From contig CANJRX010000008.1 of the NCBI GenBank assembly GCA_947476895.1, forward strand, positions 1-64,000: 64,000 nucleotides of DNA, given 5' to 3'. This document shows positions 53,966-64,000 of the stretch, piece by piece. The stretch's first letter is position 1. Every line of letters starts with the position of its first letter. The notes beneath the pieces were generated by a model. That model was not told the DNA's origin, ran no database searches, and was given only the letters and a program-made list of their open reading frames with translations. Source of the DNA: Fidelibacterota bacterium. Lineage in GTDB: Bacteria > Pseudomonadota > Alphaproteobacteria > Rhodospirillales > Rhodospirillaceae. Position numbers and translations under genes: made by a program.

Positions 53966-56302
53966 ATGGCCGAAATCAAAAAAGCCGCGGTGATAGGCGC
54001 TGGCGTCATGGGCGCTGGCATCGCTGCGCACATCACCAACGCGGGCGTGCCTTGCGTGCTCTTGGATATCGTTCCCAAGACGGGCGACAACCGCAACGCT
54101 ATCGCCGAAGGCGCGGTCGCAAAGCTTTTAAAAACCGACCCCGCGCCGTTCATGTCGAAGCGCAACGCGCAGATGATCACCACCGGCAATATCGAGGACA
54201 ATCTCGATATGCTGGCCGACTGCGACTGGATCATCGAAGCAGTCATCGAGCGTCTCGACATCAAACAGGATCTTTATAAGAAGATCCAAAAGGCGCGCAA
54301 AAAAGGTTCGGTGGTGTCATCCAACACCTCGACTATTCCGCTCAAAGAACTCGAAGCCGGCATGCCGCCCGAAATGGTGCCCGACTTCATGATCACGCAC
54401 TTCTTCAATCCACCGCGTTACATGCGCTTGCTTGAAATCGTCGGCGGCCCCAAGACCCGTCCCGATGCACTGGCAATGATGCGCGAATTCGGCGATGTGC
54501 GTTTGGGTAAAGGTGTCGTGGTCGCAAAAGACACCCCCGGCTTCATCGGCAACCGTATCGGTATCTACTGGATGCAGAATGCTGTCGTTCAAGCTATCGC
54601 CATGGGCCTGACCGTGGACGAAGCCGACGCCATCGGCTCGCGCCCCTTCGGTATTCCCAAAACTGGCGTGTTCGGCTTGCTCGACTTAATCGGCATCGAC
54701 CTGATGCCGCATCTGGCGAAGTCCATGCTGTCGCTGTTGCCCAAGACCGATGCCTATGTCGCGATCTCCAGCGAACCGCCGGTCGTTACCACCATGCTCA
54801 AGAACGGCTGGATCGGCCGCAAAGGCCCGAGTGGCTTCTACCGCTTGCGCAAAGACGGTGCGAACAAGATCAAGGAAAGCCTCGATCTTAAGACCGGCGA
54901 ATATACGCCGAGTGTCAAAGCCGAATTCGCGAGCCTCAACGCCTCGAAAAAGGGCGGCCTCAAAGCGCTCATCGAGCAATCCGACAAAGGCGCGCAGTAT
55001 GCTTGGAAGGTCGCAAGCGGCGGCCTCACGTATACCGCATCGCTGGTGCCGGAAATTGCCGACACTATTGTCGATGTCGATGAAGCCATGAAGGACGGCT
55101 ACGGCTGGGGCCTTGGCCCCTTTGAAGTCATCGATACCATGGGCGCGAAGTGGTTCGCCGACAAACTCGCCGCCGATAAAATTACTGTACCGCCGATGCT
55201 GAAACTCGCCGCTGAAAAGGGCGACTTCTACCGCACCGAAAACGGCAAGCTGCAATACCTCACCACCAAAGGCGACTACGCCGATGTGGTGCGCGCGCCG
55301 GGCGTATTGAAACTCTCCGACATTAAGCGTGCCGGCAAACCGGTCATCAAAAATCCTTCGGCGAAAGTCTGGGACATCGGCGATGGCGTGCTGTGCTTCG
55401 AGTTCACGTCGCGCGCCAACAGCCTCGATCCCATGACCATGGCTGGCTACAAAGAGGTCATCAAGCTGATCAAGAACGACAAGAAGTGGAAAGGCCTGGT
55501 TGTTCACAACGAAGGTCCCAACTTCTCTGTCGGCGCGAACATCGGTCTCGTGCTGTTCGCCGCCAACATCGCGGTATGGTCTGAGCTTGAAAGCCAGATC
55601 GAAGACGGCCAGAAGACCTATCAGAATCTGAAGCTGGCACCTTTCCCCGTGGTGTCCGCACCGCTAGGCATGGCGCTCGGCGGTGGTTGCGAAATCCTGC
55701 TGCACTCCGATGCCATTCAAGCTTACGCCGAAACTTACACCGGTCTCGTTGAAGTCGGCGTCGGCGTGATCCCCGGCTGGGGCGGCTGTAAGGAAATGCT
55801 GCTGCGTCTCAAGAACGATCCCAAGATGCCCAAGGGTCCGATGCCGGCTGTCGCCCGCGCGTTCGAATTGATTGGCACGGCGCAAGTGGCGAAGTCCGCC
55901 TTCGAAGCCAAGGAAATGGGAATCCTGCGCAAGGCCGACAACATCACCATGAACCGCGACCGCTTGCTGGCCGACGCCAAAGCCAAAGTTCTGGCGCTAG
56001 CGGAAGGTTACAAACCGCCCGTGGAGCAAGTGATCTCGCTGCCGGGCGCTGGCGGTATCGCCGCACTGAAGGTGGCGCTGGAAGGCTTCAAGCTTGCGGG
56101 CAAGCTGACGCCGCATGACGAAGTGGTCTCGCTGGCTTTGGCGAAAGTGCTGACCGGAGGCAAAACGGATCACACCGAAACCGTCACCGAAAAAGATCTG
56201 ATGAAACTCGAACGCCAGTCATTCCTGGAACTGGCCCGCAACCCGGCGACGCTGGCGCGCATGGAAGTCATGCTCGATACCGGCAAGCCATTACGTAACT
56301 AG
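53966..56302 (+). CDS. 3-hydroxyacyl-CoA dehydrogenase/enoyl-CoA hydratase fusion (FadN-type)
   Basis: A 778-residue bifunctional enzyme with the dehydrogenase first and the hydratase last, the order seen in Bacillus FadN and opposite to E. coli FadB. The NAD-binding motif is GAGVMGAGIAAHI; HFFNPPRYMRLLEIV and KDTPGFIGNRIG mark the dehydrogenase. From about residue 465 the crotonase fold appears, with GPNFSVGANIGLV for the oxyanion hole and ETYTGLVEVGVGVIPGWGG with the catalytic Glu. With fadA before and fadE after, the locus resembles the fadNAE layout. Confidence 0.93.
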   Translation: MAEIKKAAVIGAGVMGAGIAAHITNAGVPCVLLDIVPKTGDNRNAIAEGAVAKLLKTDPAPFMSKRNAQMITTGNIEDNLDMLADCDWIIEAVIERLDIKQDLYKKIQKARKKGSVVSSNTSTIPLKELEAGMPPEMVPDFMITHFFNPPRYMRLLEIVGGPKTRPDALAMMREFGDVRLGKGVVVAKDTPGFIGNRIGIYWMQNAVVQAIAMGLTVDEADAIGSRPFGIPKTGVFGLLDLIGIDLMPHLAKSMLSLLPKTDAYVAISSEPPVVTTMLKNGWIGRKGPSGFYRLRKDGANKIKESLDLKTGEYTPSVKAEFASLNASKKGGLKALIEQSDKGAQYAWKVASGGLTYTASLVPEIADTIVDVDEAMKDGYGWGLGPFEVIDTMGAKWFADKLAADKITVPPMLKLAAEKGDFYRTENGKLQYLTTKGDYADVVRAPGVLKLSDIKRAGKPVIKNPSAKVWDIGDGVLCFEFTSRANSLDPMTMAGYKEVIKLIKNDKKWKGLVVHNEGPNFSVGANIGLVLFAANIAVWSELESQIEDGQKTYQNLKLAPFPVVSAPLGMALGGGCEILLHSDAIQAYAETYTGLVEVGVGVIPGWGGCKEMLLRLKNDPKMPKGPMPAVARAFELIGTAQVAKSAFEAKEMGILRKADNITMNRDRLLADAKAKVLALAEGYKPPVEQVISLPGAGGIAALKVALEGFKLAGKLTPHDEVVSLALAKVLTGGKTDHTETVTEKDLMKLERQSFLELARNPATLARMEVMLDTGKPLRN

Positions 56303-56310
56303 GTCTCGAT

Positions 56311-56907
56311 ATGATTACGCGGCGAACGCTTCTGCTCTCCGTTCCCTTGCTGGCTTCGGCAAGGGTGAGCTATGCCGCAACGGCACCGCTCCCTGCGGCC
56401 TACGCTGGCAGCAAATACGTCGCGTCAGAAAAGGCCCCGTCGGAAATCGAGATCGCGGACGAAAAAGAACCCGGCGAACGACTCATCGTCTCGGGCAAAG
56501 TCGCGACCGTCGGCCGCTCGCCGCTGGCGGGCGTGTCGCTCTATATCTTCCACGCCGATGCCGCCGGACACTATGCGACCAAGGGTGCCGATGTGGATAC
56601 CAACGCCCGCCTCGCTGGCGCGCTCCGCACCGCCAAGGACGGGACGTTTTCGTACAGCACAATTCGCCCCGGTCAGTACAAAGGCAATCCCGCCACGATC
56701 AAGGTTGTCGTAACGCCCAAGGTCTACATCCCGCAAATGCGCGAGCTATGGTTCTGGGACGATCCGATCATCGAAGAACGCGTCGAGAAAAATCAGCCCG
56801 AAGTACCCAAAAGCTATCCGCCAGGTGTCGTCACCATCGTGCCGGCCATCCGCAACGTGCAAAAAATCATACGCTCCGTACAAAACATCGTCATTGAGCA
56901 CACCTAA
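56311..56907 (+). CDS. Exported intradiol-dioxygenase-like (transthyretin-fold) protein without iron ligands
   Basis: A 198-residue protein that starts ITRRTLLLSVPLLASARVSYA, a twin-arginine-like or Sec signal. The body follows the intradiol dioxygenase fold: GERLIVSGKVATVGRSPLAGVSLYIFHADAAGHYA, then TKDG-like AKDGTFSYSTIRPGQYKGNPATI. In active enzymes the second His-x-His pair follows at AHIH; here it reads ATIKVVV, so the iron site is lost. It is inserted between fadN-like and fadE-like genes with 8- and 12-base spacings. It is probably not a dioxygenase; a binding role is possible. Confidence 0.75.
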   Translation: MITRRTLLLSVPLLASARVSYAATAPLPAAYAGSKYVASEKAPSEIEIADEKEPGERLIVSGKVATVGRSPLAGVSLYIFHADAAGHYATKGADVDTNARLAGALRTAKDGTFSYSTIRPGQYKGNPATIKVVVTPKVYIPQMRELWFWDDPIIEERVEKNQPEVPKSYPPGVVTIVPAIRNVQKIIRSVQNIVIEHT

Positions 56908-56919
56908 AGGAGTTCCGTA

Positions 56920-58722
56920 ATGGCCGTCTATTCCGCCCCCTTGCGCGATATGAAGTTCGTTTACCGCGAACTGTTCGACGGCGATGGCCTCGCGAACCTG
57001 CCGGGTTACGGCGATTTTTCCGCCGACGTGGTGGACGCTGTGCTCGAAGAAGCCGGCAAAATCTCGGCCGAGGTGCTGTTCCCCTTGAACCGCTCTGGCG
57101 ACGAAGAAGGCTGCACTTTCGAGAACGGCGTCGTGCGCACGCCTAAGGGTTTCAAAGAAGCCTATGACCAATTCACGGCTGGCGGGTGGACCGGCCTGGG
57201 TGCTGATCCCGAATATGGCGGCCAGGGTGCCCCCAAGGCGCTCAACATGCTGGTCGAAGAAATGATCTGTTCGGCCAACATGGCTTTCGGCATGTATCCC
57301 GGCCTCACCCACGGCGCTTACAATGCGCTCAAGCTCTACGGCACCGAAGAGCAAAAGCAGCTTTACCTGCCCAAGTTCACCGATGGCAGCTGGTCCGGCA
57401 CCATGTGTCTGACCGAGCCTCACTGCGGCACAGACTTAGGCTTATGCCGCACCAAAGCCGAGCCGCAAGCCGACGGCAGCTACAACATCAGCGGCACCAA
57501 GATCTTCATCTCGGCCGGCGAGCACGACCTCACGCAGAACATCGTGCACTTGGTGCTGGCACGCATGCCCGATGCGCCTACCGGAATCAAAGGCATTAGC
57601 TTGTTCATCTGCCCGAAATTCTTGCCCAAGCCCGACGGTACGCCGGGTGCGCGCAACGGCGCGTCATGCGGCGCGATCGAGCACAAGATGGGCATCAAAG
57701 CCTCGGCCACCTGCGTCATCAACTTCGATAGCGCTCAAGGTTGGCTGGTGGGCGAAAAGAACAAAGGCATGCGCGCCATGTTCGCCATGATGAACACCGC
57801 GCGCCTCGGCGTGGGCGTGCAAGGCCTCGGTCTTTCGGAAGTTTCATACCAAGGCGCGTTGTTGTACGCGCGCGAACGTCTGCAAGGCCGCAGCTTGAAG
57901 GGCGCCGTCAGCCCCGAAAAGCCCGCGGACTCGCTGATCGTGCACCCCGACGTGCGCAAGAACCTGCTGACCATGAAGGCCCTCACCGAAGGCATGCGCG
58001 CCCTCGTCATGTGGGTCTCCACCAGCCAGGACAAAGCCGAGAAGGCCGCGACCGAAGCCGAACGCCAGGAACACGACGATCTCATCCAGTTCCTGACGCC
58101 GGTGGTCAAAGCCTTCGGCACCGACATCGGCTTCGATAACGCCAACCTCGGCGTGCAGATTTTTGGCGGTCACGGCTACATCCGCGAACACGGCATGGAG
58201 CAATTCGTGCGCGATGCCCGCATCACGCAGATTTACGAAGGCACCAACGGCATTCAGGCGCTGGACCTGGTGGGTCGCAAAATGACGGCGCATTATGGCC
58301 GTTACATGCGCGCCTTCTTCCACCCCGTACAGCAGTTCATCGAAGACAACATCACCAATCCCGAGCTGGAAGAAATCGTGACCGCGCTTGCGCAAGGGTT
58401 CGGCAGCTTGCAGGCCGCCGTAGGCCAGATCGCGCAAAAGGGTATGAGCAATCCCGACGAAGCCGGCGCGGGTGCGACCGACCTCCTTAAAATGTTGTCT
58501 TACGTGTCCGTGGGTTTCATGTGGGCGCGCATGGCGAAGCTGGCGCTTGCCAAGCAGAACGACGATCCCACCGGCTTCTACAAAGCCAAGGTCAAGACCG
58601 CTAAGTTCTACATGGCGAAGTTGATGCCGCAGACCAGCGCGCTGCTCGCCTCGATCATGGCCGGCGGCAACACCATCATGGACCTGGAAGATGAACTGTT
58701 CGACGCAGGCATGGCGGCGTAA
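56920..58722 (+). CDS. Acyl-CoA dehydrogenase (FadE-type, C-terminal extended)
   Basis: Performs the first oxidation of acyl-CoA with FAD. The 600-residue protein has the typical flavin region SGTMCLTEPHCGTDLG, KIFISAGEHDLT and the C-terminal FGGHGYIREHGMEQFVRDARITQIYEGTNGIQALDL, where the Glu in IYEGTNG is the catalytic base. The additional domain at the end is typical of this larger type. AAAGGAG lies before the ATG. Confidence 0.94.
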   Translation: MAVYSAPLRDMKFVYRELFDGDGLANLPGYGDFSADVVDAVLEEAGKISAEVLFPLNRSGDEEGCTFENGVVRTPKGFKEAYDQFTAGGWTGLGADPEYGGQGAPKALNMLVEEMICSANMAFGMYPGLTHGAYNALKLYGTEEQKQLYLPKFTDGSWSGTMCLTEPHCGTDLGLCRTKAEPQADGSYNISGTKIFISAGEHDLTQNIVHLVLARMPDAPTGIKGISLFICPKFLPKPDGTPGARNGASCGAIEHKMGIKASATCVINFDSAQGWLVGEKNKGMRAMFAMMNTARLGVGVQGLGLSEVSYQGALLYARERLQGRSLKGAVSPEKPADSLIVHPDVRKNLLTMKALTEGMRALVMWVSTSQDKAEKAATEAERQEHDDLIQFLTPVVKAFGTDIGFDNANLGVQIFGGHGYIREHGMEQFVRDARITQIYEGTNGIQALDLVGRKMTAHYGRYMRAFFHPVQQFIEDNITNPELEEIVTALAQGFGSLQAAVGQIAQKGMSNPDEAGAGATDLLKMLSYVSVGFMWARMAKLALAKQNDDPTGFYKAKVKTAKFYMAKLMPQTSALLASIMAGGNTIMDLEDELFDAGMAA

Positions 58723-58731
58723 TCCGCCGCC

Positions 58732-59265
58732 ATGAACCTGATCTTCCGTCTATTCTGGATGCTGCTGACAGCGCGCTTCGGCAAGCGTGTCGACATTATG
58801 GGCGAAAGCTTTCTCACCTTCCGCTGCATGCCGACCGATCTCGATCTCAACTTCCACATGACCAACAGCCGCTACCATAGCTTTATGGATTTAGGCCGCG
58901 TTGATTTCATGATCCGCAACGGCGCTTGGGCTAAACTGCGCGGTGCAGGGCTTGGCCCGGTGTTGGGATCAAGCGCCATACGCTTTCGCCGCGCCATCAA
59001 CCCGTTCCAGAAATTCCGCGTCACCACGCGTATCCTCGCCTGGGACGAACGCTGGATTTATCTGGAACACAAACTAATCGCGGAAGGCGGCAAGATGCAC
59101 AATGAGACCGCCAGCATCGCCATTATGAACACCACTTTCGTCGGCAAAGAGGGCCGCGTGCCCACCGAAAAGCTGATGCAGATCATCGGCTATACCGCCA
59201 CGCAGCCGCCCTTGCCGGACGTGTTGGCCAGGAAAGCCGAGATGGACGCGCTGCTGAAGGGCTAG
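58732..59265 (+). CDS. Acyl-CoA thioesterase-like hotdog protein
   Basis: A 177-residue protein with a hydrophobic N-terminal helix and a hotdog-fold core: [32 protein letters not shown] is the typical 4HBT/THEM6-like segment (D-x-N-x-H-x-N). It would hydrolyse acyl-CoA or another thioester. It starts 9 bases after the acyl-CoA dehydrogenase and closes the fatty-acid cluster. The last 4 bases overlap the end of the ABC permease gene on the other strand. Confidence 0.85.
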   Translation: MNLIFRLFWMLLTARFGKRVDIMGESFLTFRCMPTDLDLNFHMTNSRYHSFMDLGRVDFMIRNGAWAKLRGAGLGPVLGSSAIRFRRAINPFQKFRVTTRILAWDERWIYLEHKLIAEGGKMHNETASIAIMNTTFVGKEGRVPTEKLMQIIGYTATQPPLPDVLARKAEMDALLKG

Positions 59266-60034
59266 TTCTTGAGGTGCCAGCCGGTCTTGAAGATGATCGA
59301 GACCGCGATCAAACAGGCCACGAAAAAGCCCACTGTCAGGCCAAAGCTCAAGGCCACATTCACATCCGCCATGTCGAAGAAGCTCCAGCGGAAGCAGTCG
59401 ATGATATAGACCACGGGGTTGAACAGCGTCACCACGCGCCACGCGGGCGGCAGCATTTCGATGGAATAGAACGCGCCGCCCAGGAAGGTCAGCGGCGTCA
59501 TGATCAGCATCGGCACCACATTCAACTGCTCGAAGCTATTGGCCCAAACGCCAAGGATGAAGCCGAATAGACTGAAGGTCACAGCGATCAGCACCAGATA
59601 GCCCGTCATCAGAAACGGATGCGCGATGTGGAGCGGCACAAACAGCGATGCCGTCGCCAAGATCACAAGGCCCAAAACCACCGACTTTGTCGCTGCAGCG
59701 CCTACATACGCCAGCACAGCCTCGAACGACGAGATCGGCGCCGACAGCAGCTCGTAAATCGTGCCGGTGAACTTTGGGAAGTAGATGCCGAAGGAGCCGT
59801 TGAACAGGCTCTCCTGGAACAAGGCCATCATAATGAGACCGGGCACGATGAAAGCGCCGTAAGGCACGCCGCCCACTTCGCTCATGCGCGAGCCGATGGC
59901 CGAACCGAAAACGATAAAATACAACGATGTCGTAATGACCGGCGCGACCAGACTTTGCCAGATCGTACGCATGAAGCGCGCCATCTCGAACCTGTAAATG
60001 GCAAGAACGCCGTGGCTGTTGAAGGACAAGTTGC

Positions 60035-60038
<4 letters not shown>
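59262..60038 (-). CDS. ABC-2 type transporter permease (YadH/NodJ-like)
   Basis: A 258-residue inner-membrane protein with six helices. The ABC-2 signature is seen in [43 protein letters not shown] and [38 protein letters not shown]. It forms an exporter with the ATPase encoded 4 bases upstream by ATGA overlap. Substrate unknown. Confidence 0.93.
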
Positions 60039-60979
<941 letters not shown>

Positions 60980-61051
60980 TAGGCCCCCCTCCCTGGGGAG
61001 CCAGAAGCTATAGGGCCGAATGGCCTTTTCAAGGATATTATTTGTAAGAAA

Positions 61052-61079
61052 GCCGCCCGCGCGGTTACACGCGGGCGGC
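61052..61079 (-). terminator. Terminator-like hairpin after the RND gene
   Basis: A 10-bp perfect stem (GCCGCCCGCG with CGCGGGCGGC) and 8-base loop, followed on the minus strand by TTTCTTACAAAT. It is about 35 bases downstream of the RND gene stop. A good stem with an imperfect T-tract. Confidence 0.6.
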
Positions 61080-61114
61080 CCGGATTTGGGCCGATTGAGC
61101 GGCGAAGTGCGGGT

Positions 61115-62857
61115 TTAAAGGGCTTTTTTGTCGGGCATCACAAACCTGGCCAAAGCTGGCAGCAGGATGATGGCCCCCAGCATGTTGGCCATGAACATGA
61201 AGGCGAGCAGCAGGCCCATGTCGGCCTGGAATTGCAGGGCCGAGAAAATCCAGGTGCCGACACCGATGGTAAGTGTGAGGCCGGTCATGACCACCGCGTT
61301 GCCGGAGACCTGTAGGGTGTGGAAGAAGCCTTCTTCCAGGCTCATGCCTTGGGCCAGCAGAGCCTTCAGCCGGGCGAAGATGTAAATGCCGTAGTCGACG
61401 CCGATGCCCACGCCGAGCGCCGCCACCGGCAGCGTCGAGACCTTAAGGCCGATATCGAACCATACCATCAGCATGTAGCACAGCATGGAGACCAGGATCA
61501 GCGGCAGGATGATGGCCACGGTCGGCCGCCATGAACGGAACAGCGCGAGGCACAGCACGATGATTGCGGCGTAGACCCACAGCAGAATACGGAACTCGTT
61601 CTCCGCCACCACTTCATTAGTGGCCGCCATGACGCCGACGTTGCCTGTGGCCAGCTTGAAGGTGTAGCGCTCGGAATCGTTGGCGGCGGCAAAGGCTTTC
61701 ACGGCCTTCACCACACCGGCGATGCTTTCATCTTTGTGGTCGGCCATGAAGATCACCACCGGCATCACGCTGCAATCGCGGTTGAGAAGACCTGTGACGG
61801 TTTCAACGCCTTGCGTCGCCTGCACTAAGGTTTGCGGGTTACGCGGCAGCACGCGCCATTTCAAGTTGCCTTCGTTGTAGCCGGCATTCGTAAGCTTGGC
61901 GGCTTGTGGCATTGAAAGTGTAGAGCGCACTGCTGGCACATTCGCAATCTCCCACTGGAAGCGGTCGATCATGTCCATGATGTCGTATTGAATACAGCCA
62001 TTCGGAACCGTCTCGACAATCGTCTGAATGATGTCGGTGCCGATGGAAAAGTGCGAAGTGATCAGTGCATCGTCGCGGTTATAGCGGCTATCGGGGCGCA
62101 GTTCCGGCACACCCGCCAGAACGTCGCCGATGCGCACTTTATGGGATTGCGCATAAGCAAAGCCGCCCAGCGCCACGCTGATCACAATGGCGACAATGGC
62201 GCGGCGCGGTTGGGTGAACGAGGCGAAGAACCGCCACACGGGCTCACGTGCCGCCGTGGCGCGCTCAAGTTTCGCTTTATAGCCCTCACCCGGATGCATG
62301 AATGACGCCAGCAGCGGGATCAGGAAAATATTAGTGAGGATGACGCAGCCCACGCCGATGCTGGCGGTGATAGCGACTTCCTGAATGATACGAATATCGA
62401 TCAGCAAAATCGTCAGGAAGCCGAACACGTCAGCCAACGCAGCCACAGCGCCGGTCAGCACGAGCTTGCGGAAGGCGTTTTTGGCGGCGGTGAAGCCGTC
62501 CATACCTTCCATGATGCCCTCGCCGATCACGTTGATCTTCTGCACCCCGTGCGACACGCCAATAGCGAAGACCAGGAAAGGCACCAGGATCGACATGGGA
62601 TCGAGGCCGAAACCAAACACCGTAAGCAGGCCCATGTTCCACACGACGGCAATGAGCGAGCAGAGCAGCGGCAGCAGCATCATGCGCACAGAATGGGTGA
62701 AGTAATAAACCAGCACCGCCGAGATCAGGAACGCCACAGCAAAAAACGCCACCACGCCGAGCGCGCCATCGGCCACATCGCCGATGACTTTGGCGAAGCC
62801 GGCGATATGAATGGTGAAGCCGGGCGTTTGGAATTTGTCGCGGATGTCGCGATGCAC
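61115..62857 (-). CDS. RND/MMPL-family exporter lacking its N-terminal part
   Basis: A 580-residue frame with about 11 membrane helices. The family stretches PMSILVPFLVFAIGVSHGVQ and LPVAALGVGIGVDYGIYIFARL are both present, so the second half is complete. Full-length proteins of this family have about 780-880 residues: the first helix and most of the first periplasmic domain are missing. The frame begins at a GTG just after an in-frame TAA at 62864-62866, and lysK ends 80 bases further. It looks like a 5'-deletion pseudogene, although a functional half is not ruled out. Confidence 0.8.
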   Translation of the reverse strand: MHRDIRDKFQTPGFTIHIAGFAKVIGDVADGALGVVAFFAVAFLISAVLVYYFTHSVRMMLLPLLCSLIAVVWNMGLLTVFGFGLDPMSILVPFLVFAIGVSHGVQKINVIGEGIMEGMDGFTAAKNAFRKLVLTGAVAALADVFGFLTILLIDIRIIQEVAITASIGVGCVILTNIFLIPLLASFMHPGEGYKAKLERATAAREPVWRFFASFTQPRRAIVAIVISVALGGFAYAQSHKVRIGDVLAGVPELRPDSRYNRDDALITSHFSIGTDIIQTIVETVPNGCIQYDIMDMIDRFQWEIANVPAVRSTLSMPQAAKLTNAGYNEGNLKWRVLPRNPQTLVQATQGVETVTGLLNRDCSVMPVVIFMADHKDESIAGVVKAVKAFAAANDSERYTFKLATGNVGVMAATNEVVAENEFRILLWVYAAIIVLCLALFRSWRPTVAIILPLILVSMLCYMLMVWFDIGLKVSTLPVAALGVGIGVDYGIYIFARLKALLAQGMSLEEGFFHTLQVSGNAVVMTGLTLTIGVGTWIFSALQFQADMGLLLAFMFMANMLGAIILLPALARFVMPDKKAL

Positions 62858-62877
62858 GCCATCTTAGGGGGTTCATT

Positions 62878-62901
62878 CCCGGGAGGTAAAGGCCTCCCGG
62901 G
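62878..62901 (-). other. Hairpin between lysK and the RND gene
   Basis: A perfect 9-bp stem (CCCGGGAGG with CCTCCCGGG) with a 6-base loop, 48 bases after the lysK stop. No T-tract follows on the minus strand, so a terminator role is uncertain. It sits at the truncated edge of the RND gene. Confidence 0.5.
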
Positions 62902-62948
62902 GTAACAACGGGTCATTTTATATTGCGCTGCAACCAGTTAGGCGGCAA

Positions 62949-64000
62949 CTAGATCGCCAAATCCTCACCGGCAATAGCGCGCGAGAGCAGGGCGATGCTC
63001 TCCTGCACCCCATAAAGAGCAATGAAGGACCCCATACGCGGCCCCTGATCCTGACCCAAAAGGACCTGATACAGGGCCTGGAACCAGTCGCGCAGGCCCG
63101 GAAAGGCCTCCGGATGGCGTTTTCCAATCTCGAACACCAGCGTTTGGAGGCCTTCCGGCGTCGCTTCGCCGGTGAAGGACTTGAGACCGTCTCGCAATTC
63201 GATGAACGCGGGCAGCTCCACATCCGTGGCTTTTCTGTACTTTTTTGTCGGCTTCACAAAGTCGCGGTAATAGGCGAGCGCATGTTTGACCAGGCGATCC
63301 AGCAGCGGCGCTGTCGCTGGGCTGGCGTCGGGCTTGTAGCGCGAGATGAACTGCCACAGCACCGCCGGGTTCTCGGTATTGCAGACGCCGGTCAGGTTCA
63401 GAAGAATTCCGAACGTAATGTGAAACTCCGCCGCCGGCGGTTTGCCGTTATGGATGTGCCAGGTGGGATTGTTGAGCTTTGCATCGTCGGCTTCGCCCGG
63501 AAACTTGCCGAGGAAGTCGAGATACTCGTCAACGGTCTTGGGGATCACATCAAAAAACAACCGCTTCGCGGTCTTGGGTTTCTGGAACATATAAAGCGAA
63601 AGACTTTCCGGCGGCGCGTACTTCAGCCAATCTTCCACCGAAAGCCCGTTGCCTTTGGACTTGGAAATCTTCTGGCCTTCCTGATCCAGGAACAGCTCGT
63701 AAGTCAAATTCGTCGGCGGCGTGCCGCCCAGAATGCGGCAGATGCGGCCCGATAATTTCACGGAATCGATCAAGTCCTTGCCGGACATTTCATAGTCTAC
63801 GTCCAGCGCATACCAGCGCATGGCCCAATCGCACTTCCATTGCAGCTTGCAGTGACCACCGGTGACGGGCACGGTGATATCGCTGCCGTCGTCGTCCTTA
63901 TAGGTGACGGTGCCAGCCGCCACATCCCGCGCGATGATCGGCACTTGCAGCACCACGCCGGTCTTTTTGCACACCGGCAAAAACGGCGAATAGGTCGCGC
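62949..64000 (-). CDS. lysK: Class I lysyl-tRNA synthetase (partial, C-terminal part)
   Basis: The frame runs off the right end of the window; about 350 C-terminal residues are seen out of the usual 520-540. It has the class I ATP-binding loop as KISKSKGNG (the KMSKS motif), a preceding HCKLQWKCDWAMRWYALDVDYEMSGKDL stretch and the helical anticodon region. This type of LysRS charges tRNA-Lys in most Alphaproteobacteria and archaea, in place of the class II enzyme. Confidence 0.93.
   Translation of the reverse strand, partial: ATYSPFLPVCKKTGVVLQVPIIARDVAAGTVTYKDDDGSDITVPVTGGHCKLQWKCDWAMRWYALDVDYEMSGKDLIDSVKLSGRICRILGGTPPTNLTYELFLDQEGQKISKSKGNGLSVEDWLKYAPPESLSLYMFQKPKTAKRLFFDVIPKTVDEYLDFLGKFPGEADDAKLNNPTWHIHNGKPPAAEFHITFGILLNLTGVCNTENPAVLWQFISRYKPDASPATAPLLDRLVKHALAYYRDFVKPTKKYRKATDVELPAFIELRDGLKSFTGEATPEGLQTLVFEIGKRHPEAFPGLRDWFQALYQVLLGQDQGPRMGSFIALYGVQESIALLSRAIAGEDLAI

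Overview
The window reads as chromosomal DNA of an alphaproteobacterium. The evidence is the mix of gene families (DUF1489, DUF1289, DUF2336, large-insert PstC/PstA, class I lysyl-tRNA synthetase, MsrPQ, DUF2333), the high-GC codon use and the tight operons with 4-base ATGA overlaps. The order or genus cannot be fixed from the sequence alone. No rRNA, tRNA, CRISPR array, insertion sequence or phage gene was seen.

Layout. 1-14.0 kb: a truncated lipoprotein hydrolase, glyoxalase I, a YihY/BrkB membrane protein, four tandem paralogous exported proteins of unknown function (2337-5316), a DUF2336 protein, a dicarboxylate/amino-acid symporter with a class C beta-lactamase-fold hydrolase, RidA and VOC proteins, a DUF350-DUF1190-glutathionylspermidine-synthase-like operon (the yjfL-yjfM-yjfC arrangement) and apt. 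14.0-22 kb: the phosphate regulon pstS-pstC-pstA-pstB-phoU-phoB with a candidate Pho box; phoR is not here. 22-29 kb: a Rap1a/Tai-like protein, selO-rpe-tkt (transcribed tkt to selO), and a PAS-GGDEF gene broken by a frameshift. 29-35.4 kb: small ORFs, msrPQ, then a tonB-exbB-exbD-exbD-TPR operon with an internal hairpin-T-tract terminator. 36-44.6 kb: two degenerate GGDEF proteins with tam, DUF1289, queF, a TonB-dependent receptor lacking its plug, msrB, DUF2333 and an EamA transporter. 44.5-46 kb: a relic of a Csu-type fimbrial locus (SCPU subunit plus a chaperone gene with one in-frame TAA, no usher). 46-50.3 kb: DUF1489, a Cache-HAMP-SpoIIE phosphatase and an EAL-like protein. 50.5-59.3 kb: a fatty-acid degradation cluster (SCP2, acyl-CoA ligase, thiolase, FadN-type bifunctional enzyme, intradiol-dioxygenase-like exported protein, acyl-CoA dehydrogenase, hotdog thioesterase). 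59.3-64 kb: an ABC-2 exporter pair, an RND/MMPL exporter missing its N-terminus, and lysK running off the window.

Three features stand out. First, a 23-25 bp perfect palindrome occurs three times (about 10.1, 22.9 and 46.0 kb), each between genes. Second, the four-gene array of exported paralogs shares a CX9C cysteine pair and an SPDG motif. Third, an unusual number of genes are decayed or truncated (hydrolase, PAS-GGDEF, TonB receptor, fimbrial chaperone, RND exporter), which suggests ongoing loss of surface and transport functions in this lineage, or assembly errors in a few of the cases. Functional assignments come from reading the translated sequences; no database search was run.
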